From Candidatus Ozemobacteraceae bacterium (GTDB lineage Bacteria; Muiribacteriota; Ozemobacteria; Ozemobacterales; Ozemobacteraceae), in assembly GCA_035373905.1 (NCBI GenBank), contig DAOSOK010000005.1, positions 114,322-178,321 of the forward strand: 64,000 bases of DNA, written 5' to 3'. Shown here one piece after another: positions 59,730 to 64,000 of this stretch. Numbering within the stretch: position 1 is the first letter of the stretch; the number at the start of each line of letters is the position of its first letter. The position numbers and the translations under genes were made by a program. The notes beneath the pieces were generated by a model. That model was not told the DNA's origin. It made no database searches and was given only the letters and a program-made list of their open reading frames with translations.

Positions 59730-61073
59730 ATGATAGCATATAATATGAGGGTTTCTGCCGCGGCGGGCTTCGTTCTGGCGATCGCCGTTTGCGCGGCTTC
59801 CGTCGCCGGTTTCCCCCGCGCCGCCTGGTCGGCGCCCCGACCGGTCGCTGAACTCGAGGAGATTCGCGAGGAGATTTCCCTGCTGAACCTTCTGCGGGGG
59901 CTGTATCTTTCGAAAGAGCAGGTGCGGAAGATCTCCGATCTGGCCCGCCAGGCGCAGACGCTGCGCGACACCGCTGTCGAACCGTTCCTGAAGGAAAAGG
60001 AGCGCATCCTGAAGACGTTCTCCGGCCTGCGCGACTCGCTGTATCTGGCGCCGGGCGCGGAGAAAACGGCGCAGGAGCAGGCGCAAAAGCTGGATCACGA
60101 GATGAAGGAAGCGATGGGGTCCGTGCATGACCGGATATCGCAGATGGAGGAGGAGGTCGACGGGATCCTGACGGAAGCCCAGGCCTGCATCGTCGACGAT
60201 TTCAAACCGTGCCTGATTCCGCCGAAAGACCTGCGGAACCCCGTCCGCGTCGGCCAGGCCAACGATACCCCCGGCGCGCTCGGCAAGGTCGCCGATCTCA
60301 TCTGGGCGGCTCCGGATGGCCTGTGGAAGGCGCGGGGAAGCAGGCTCCTGGAAGCCCTGGCGGGCAAGCTGGAGGAAGAGTCTGGGGCAATGAGCGGGGC
60401 GATGAAGGCCGACGTTCGCAGGCGCATCGGGGAAATCGCCGCCCGGATCCGGAAGACCTCGGATGTCGATTACGCCGTGAAGCGCGGCGATCTGGCGAAG
60501 GAGTTCCTGCTGATCGATCCCGGCAAGGCCCTCAAGCAGGGGCACAAGAAGATCGGAAAGAACGGCCGCTGGCTGCTTTCGGACACCGCCGCGCGCGTGC
60601 TTCCCCGCTGGCTCGAAGCCATGGATGCGCAGGCCGTTCCCGAGTTGCGGGAGGCGGCGGAAGACGCCGAACTCCGGCTCGACCGCAAGGATATTGCCGC
60701 GCGGGCGCTCATGCAGCTCCAGAAGCAGTACAACCGCCGGCGCGCGGCCGGGAAACTGCCTCCGTATGATGCCTTCATCAAGCCCGTCATGGACGGGATC
60801 AACGCGGACGATCTTCGCGCATTTCTCGGCGGCGTGCGAACGTGCGCCGGGCAGTTGCTCGACGTCCGGCCGGACGGCGATCTCGTCAAGCTGCTGGCGC
60901 AACTCGCCCGCGGGTATGCGAAATGGCTCGAACTGCCGCTGTTCAACCCGAAACAGGACCCGTTCGGCCTGGCCGCCGACCTCGAAGCCGCCCGACAGAA
61001 CACCGACCCTGCGCAGGCCTGCGCGGATCTGCTGAAGCTGGTCGATACGGTCGGAACGTTCCGCAAGCCCTGA
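59730..61073 (+). CDS. Exported helical protein of unknown function
   Basis: About 447 residues. A signal peptide (to about residue 35, ending AAWSA) is followed by long amphipathic helices rich in Lys, Glu and Gln (LRGLYLSKEQVRKISDLARQ, EKTAQEQAQKLDHEMKEAMG), similar in pattern to metal-resistance Spy/CpxP-like helices at the N-terminus only. The rest is helical without known motifs. Start choice: ATG 59724 overlaps the radical SAM stop (ATGA) but touches GGAGG; ATG 59730 has correct spacing. Probably part of the csoR-radical SAM operon. Confidence 0.65.
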   Translation: MIAYNMRVSAAAGFVLAIAVCAASVAGFPRAAWSAPRPVAELEEIREEISLLNLLRGLYLSKEQVRKISDLARQAQTLRDTAVEPFLKEKERILKTFSGLRDSLYLAPGAEKTAQEQAQKLDHEMKEAMGSVHDRISQMEEEVDGILTEAQACIVDDFKPCLIPPKDLRNPVRVGQANDTPGALGKVADLIWAAPDGLWKARGSRLLEALAGKLEEESGAMSGAMKADVRRRIGEIAARIRKTSDVDYAVKRGDLAKEFLLIDPGKALKQGHKKIGKNGRWLLSDTAARVLPRWLEAMDAQAVPELREAAEDAELRLDRKDIAARALMQLQKQYNRRRAAGKLPPYDAFIKPVMDGINADDLRAFLGGVRTCAGQLLDVRPDGDLVKLLAQLARGYAKWLELPLFNPKQDPFGLAADLEAARQNTDPAQACADLLKLVDTVGTFRKP

Positions 61074-61125
61074 CGGGGGCGGAAATCCTCCCCGATTCCC
61101 GGAAGCCAAACGCCAATTTCGCGTT

Positions 61126-61154
61126 CCCGTTCGTGCTGACCCTGGCGAAGCACG
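61126..61154. repeat. Degenerate REP-like repeat, copy D
   Basis: The sequence CCCGTTCGTGCTGACCCTGG followed by CGAAGCACGGG is a decayed form of the core at 24607-24636, between two convergent genes. Confidence 0.5.
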
Positions 61155-61163
61155 GGAAGCCGT

Positions 61164-63278
61164 TCAGGGCGAGGGGCTTTTCAGGGCGCGGAGGCCGTTG
61201 GCCACGACGATGACCGAAGCGCCGGTGTCGGCCAGCACGGCCATCCAGAGCGTCGCCCATCCCGCCAGCGACAGGGCGAACACGGCGAGTTTCAGGCCGA
61301 CCGAGAGGGCGATGTTCTGCCTGACGATCCGGTTGGAGCGCCTGGCGATGGCGATCAGCAGCGGCAGGCGGCGCAGGTCGTCGTGCAGCAGCACGGCGCC
61401 GGCGGTTTCGAGGGCGGCGTCGGTGCCGCGGGTTCCCATCGCGACGCCGACGGCCGCGGCCGCGAGGGCGGGGGTGTCGTTCACGCCGTCGCCGACCATC
61501 ATGACCGGGCCGGACGTTTTGGCCAGCGCTTCGATGCGGCTGCACTTCGCGTCGGGCGACAACCGGCCTTCGGCCTCGGCGATGCCGACCGTTGCGGCAT
61601 ACTCGCGAGCCGTTTCGTCGCGGTCCCCCGAGAGAAGAATCGTCCGGGCGACTCCCGACCCGCTCACCCGCGAGACCGCTTCTTTCGCCTCGGGCCTGAT
61701 CGCGTCGCCCATCGTGACCGTGCCGAGAAGCGAGCGTCCGTCCGATAGGCAGGAGACCGTCACGCAGGAAGACGGGATGGCCGGCAGGTCTCGGAGGGCA
61801 TCGGGGCAGTTTTCCAGGGCCCACTCGGCCGTGCCGAACCGGTAGGTGGTCGTTCCGATGCAGCCGGTCACGCCGCGGCCGCGCACAGCACTGAATCCCT
61901 CGACATGGGGAAGCGCGATGCCGGCTTCCTGCGCCCTCTTGCGGAATGCCGGCGCCAGCGGATGTTCCGACCCGGCTTCGAGCGCGGCCGTGATGCGGAG
62001 CAGGTCCGTCTCGCTCATGTCGCCGGCCGGCATGAGATCGAGGATGCCGGGCTCTCCGACGGTGATGGTGCCGGTCTTGTCGAACGCGACGGTCGTCACC
62101 CCCGCCGCCTCCTCGAGCACGCTGCCGCTTCTGACCAGGATACCGGAACGGGCCGCGGCGGCCATGGCCGACACCAGCGTCACCGGCGAGGCCAGCACGA
62201 GCGAGCAGGGGCAGGCGATGACGAGCAGGACGAGCGCGGCATATACGGATGTCGCCGTCGCCGCGAGGCCGAGCAACGGGGGCAGAACGGCGACCGCAGC
62301 TGCGATCGCGACGACCGCGGGGGTGTAGATCGCGGCGAACCGGTCCATGCCGCTCTGAAACGCGGTTTTCTGCGCCTGGGCCTTCTGGACCGACATCATG
62401 ATGCGAGAGAATCGCGATTCCGAGGCCGGGGCCGTGACGGTCATGAGAAGCGCGCCGTCGAGGTTCTGGGTTCCGGCGAGCAGGTCGCAGCCGGCTGTCT
62501 TGACGATCGGCGTGCTCTCGCCCGTCATGCTGCTTTCGTCGACGTGCGACGAGCCTTCGATCGCCGTGCCGTCCATCGGCACCGTCTCGCCTGGCCGGAT
62601 GCGGAGCGTTGCGCCGGCCCGAATCTGGCCGACGGGCGTTGGGTGCTCGTGCCCGGCCTCGTCGACGAGATGCGCGAGGCTGGGAAGGTTGCGGCGCAGG
62701 GCCTCGATCGACGAGCGGGCTTTCTCGCTGCTGAGGCGTTCGAGCCACTTCGCGATCGAGTACAGGAACAGCACCATCGCGCCCTCCTGCCACTCGCCGA
62801 GCGCGCCTGCGCCGATGGCTGCGGACAGCATGAGGGTGTTCATGCCGAGACTCCGGCGTTTCAGTTCGGCACCGGCCTTCCCGGCAACAGGCCATCCCGC
62901 GACGATCATCGCGAGAGGAAGGGGGGCGAAATGTCCGCTGAGCCAGGCAATGAGAATCAGAAGCCCCGAAACAACCATGACGGCGGCCTCGAGCGGCGCC
63001 GGAGCGGCCGATGCCTCTGCGGCCCCGTCCGCCTGCCGCGAATCCGCCGGCATGACGGGCTGGAACGTGACGCCGTGTTCGTCGGCCAGGCCGTCGATGA
63101 TCGCCTCGCAGCCTTCGTCGAGAGTGCAGGTGACGCGCACCGTGCCGCCCATGAAGTCGAGTTCGGCTTCGGCGACGCCGCTTCGGCCACGGATCTCTGT
63201 TTCCAGTTCCTTGGCGCAGGTGGGGCAGTCGAGACCGACGACCTTCCAGACGTGCGTGTGTGTCGGATGCTTGTTCAT
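61164..63278 (-). CDS. zntA: Zn/Cd/Pb-exporting P1B-type ATPase
   Basis: 704 residues. An N-terminal heavy-metal-binding domain has the GLDCPTC motif (Asp17, Cys18, Cys21) typical of ZntA. Then come the membrane domain with CPC (IACPCSLVL), the phosphorylation motif DKTGT, the HP motif (SEHPLAP), GDGVNDTPA, and the C-terminal DTGASVIVVANGLRAL, whose Asp is characteristic of the Zn/Cd subgroup. It pumps divalent metals out of the cytoplasm. It follows the ArsR-type regulator by 36 bases and is surely controlled by it. No AT-rich island is seen in this gene. Confidence 0.95.
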   Translation of the reverse strand: MNKHPTHTHVWKVVGLDCPTCAKELETEIRGRSGVAEAELDFMGGTVRVTCTLDEGCEAIIDGLADEHGVTFQPVMPADSRQADGAAEASAAPAPLEAAVMVVSGLLILIAWLSGHFAPLPLAMIVAGWPVAGKAGAELKRRSLGMNTLMLSAAIGAGALGEWQEGAMVLFLYSIAKWLERLSSEKARSSIEALRRNLPSLAHLVDEAGHEHPTPVGQIRAGATLRIRPGETVPMDGTAIEGSSHVDESSMTGESTPIVKTAGCDLLAGTQNLDGALLMTVTAPASESRFSRIMMSVQKAQAQKTAFQSGMDRFAAIYTPAVVAIAAAVAVLPPLLGLAATATSVYAALVLLVIACPCSLVLASPVTLVSAMAAAARSGILVRSGSVLEEAAGVTTVAFDKTGTITVGEPGILDLMPAGDMSETDLLRITAALEAGSEHPLAPAFRKRAQEAGIALPHVEGFSAVRGRGVTGCIGTTTYRFGTAEWALENCPDALRDLPAIPSSCVTVSCLSDGRSLLGTVTMGDAIRPEAKEAVSRVSGSGVARTILLSGDRDETAREYAATVGIAEAEGRLSPDAKCSRIEALAKTSGPVMMVGDGVNDTPALAAAAVGVAMGTRGTDAALETAGAVLLHDDLRRLPLLIAIARRSNRIVRQNIALSVGLKLAVFALSLAGWATLWMAVLADTGASVIVVANGLRALKSPSP

Positions 63279-63314
63279 GGTAAGAACATCCTTTCGACAG
63301 CTGTCAGCGGCGAT

Positions 63315-63674
63315 TCAATCCTCGAACTCCGTGACATGCGGGGCCGCCGCCTCAGCCGGTTCCCCCGTGTGTGTGATGGCAACCTCGAGAAGGTCCGAAA
63401 CGTGCTCGTCGGCGAGCGAATAATGGATATGCCGCCCTTCGCGTCGCGCCCGCACGAGCCGCATGGCGCGCAGAATCCGCAGTTGGTGCGAAACCGCCGA
63501 CTGCGTCGCTCCCGCCGCACGTGTCAGTTCCCCGACCGTTCGCTCGCCCGAAACCATGGCCGTGAGCAGCTTGAGCCGCGTCGGGTCGGCCAGACACTTG
63601 AACAGCTCCGCCACCTCATCAAGCCGATGATCGCAGCACCAGTCAGGAAAGTGAATGTATGAGCACTTGTTCAT
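63315..63674 (-). CDS. ArsR/SmtB-family zinc/cadmium-sensing repressor (apparently leaderless)
   Basis: 119 residues, winged helix (LFKCLADPTRLKLLTAMVSG, TQSAVSHQLRILRAM). The C-terminal alpha5 zinc site DxHx10HxxE is complete: Asp89, His91, His102, Glu105, as in SmtB/CzrA. N-terminal Cys4, Cys13, Cys14 and Cys27 may form a CadC-like alpha3N site for Cd/Pb. Metal binding releases DNA and induces the ATPase gene downstream. The promoter places the mRNA 5' end at the A of the ATG. Confidence 0.93.
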   Translation of the reverse strand: MNKCSYIHFPDWCCDHRLDEVAELFKCLADPTRLKLLTAMVSGERTVGELTRAAGATQSAVSHQLRILRAMRLVRARREGRHIHYSLADEHVSDLLEVAITHTGEPAEAAAPHVTEFED

Positions 63675-63709
63675 ATATCAAATATACTCGCCCGGTTCCC
63701 GTTTGGCAA
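63657..63709 (-). promoter_or_regulatory. Promoter and SmtB-type operator of the metal operon
   Basis: Minus strand: TTGCCA (63709-63704), 17-base spacer, TATATT (63686-63681), then six bases and the ATG at 63674, which should be +1. An imperfect inverted repeat TATGA-N8-TCATA (63675-63658) resembles SmtB/CadC operators and covers the start codon itself. Confidence 0.65.
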
Positions 63710-63856
63710 GAAGTTTATAGCCTGTGGGCGTAACATCTGCCTTGGGTCTGTTTTCAAGGTTGATAAAGTGGAGACGAAAAAACGATGCCTGGTGTATGCT
63801 GGTCGCAAAGAAACACGGTTTTTACTGGGGAATCAGACGAAAGAGAGGAAGATCTT

Positions 63857-64000
63857 CGTGACATCGCGACCTGAATTGTCTGCCATGGAACCTGGGTTCA
63901 CCTTCGATCAGGCAGTGGCGGAGGCCGGGCGTTGCCTGCTCTGCCACGAACCGCCCTGCTCGAAAGGCTGCCCGGCCGGAACCGACCCGGGAACCTTCAT
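63857..64000 (+). CDS. preT: PreT-like dihydropyrimidine dehydrogenase / GltD-type oxidoreductase, truncated by window edge
   Basis: The first 48 codons. Cys26, Cys29, Cys34 and Cys38 (CLLCHEPPCSKGCPAGTDPG) form the N-terminal Fe-S motif shared by the small subunit of dihydropyrimidine dehydrogenase (PreT) and GltD-like flavoproteins. The wording around the last Cys favours PreT, but the product cannot be settled from this fragment. GTG start follows AGAGAGGAAG. Confidence 0.7.

Noticed and set aside
1..64000. CRISPR arrays, tRNA and rRNA genes
   Set aside because: No regularly spaced direct repeats, cloverleaf-like segments or rRNA-like stretches were found by reading both strands.

Overview
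This is a GC-rich bacterial chromosome segment. Many class II or type IV pilin-like proteins, large SpoIIE-type phosphatases, HEAT/TPR scaffold proteins, a flagellin and an electron-bifurcating [FeFe] hydrogenase with its sensor point to a free-living, strictly or facultatively anaerobic, fermentative Gram-negative-type bacterium. The mixture recalls Candidatus Riflebacteria/Ozemobacteria, but that is inference from gene content, not a database match. Starts are mostly ATGA-overlapped or preceded by AGGAGG-type Shine-Dalgarno sequences. Promoters fit the sigma70 pattern.

Layout. (1) 1-4.5 kb, minus: a translationally coupled operon of a TPR membrane protein, a 739-residue secreted protein and two prepilin-like proteins. 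(2) 4.6-6.3 kb, plus: class II fructose-bisphosphate aldolase with a structured leader, then a lipoprotein. (3) 6.3-11.9 kb, plus: TPR-TerB protein, YbjN-like protein, secreted TPR protein and membrane HEAT-repeat protein. (4) 11.9-13.2 kb: an apparently leaderless STAS protein and a short flagellin, facing hrpB and a sensor SpoIIE phosphatase (13.2-18.7 kb, minus). (5) 18.9-24.5 kb: TetR repressor, membrane-fusion lipoprotein and RND pump, with two operators on the promoter. (6) 24.8-27.3 kb: a small secreted protein and aspS.

(7) 27.5-40.6 kb is the most unusual region: ECF sigma factor, zinc-finger anti-sigma, three minor-pseudopilin-like proteins (GspK/I/J type) and a second sensor SpoIIE phosphatase in one overlapping operon. 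Around it lie a second membrane HEAT protein, a second STAS protein and two paralogous lipoproteins that share a promoter-like motif. It duplicates the HEAT + STAS + SpoIIE set of regions 3-4. (8) 40.7-48.1 kb: membrane protein, membrane-fused spermidine-synthase-like protein, nuclease-helicase fusion, adenylate cyclase and NHL lipoprotein. (9) 48.2-56.5 kb, minus: rex, hydC, hydB, hydA, then a sensory [FeFe]-hydrogenase homologue overlapping a SpoIIE phosphatase. (10) 56.6-64 kb: decayed mobile DNA, AIM24-like protein, CsoR-type regulator, AmmeMemoRadiSam-type radical SAM protein, an unknown exported protein, Zn/Cd ATPase with ArsR regulator, and the start of a PreT-like oxidoreductase.

Two window-wide signals stand out. 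Short AT-rich stretches (about 20-35 bp) recur inside otherwise GC-rich genes; they use ATA, AGA, TTA and TAT codons and are seen in most long genes outside 27.5-41 kb. Dispersed palindromic repeats, including two copies of a 149-bp element with 14-bp terminal inverted repeats, occupy intergenic gaps. No rRNA, tRNA or CRISPR array was seen.
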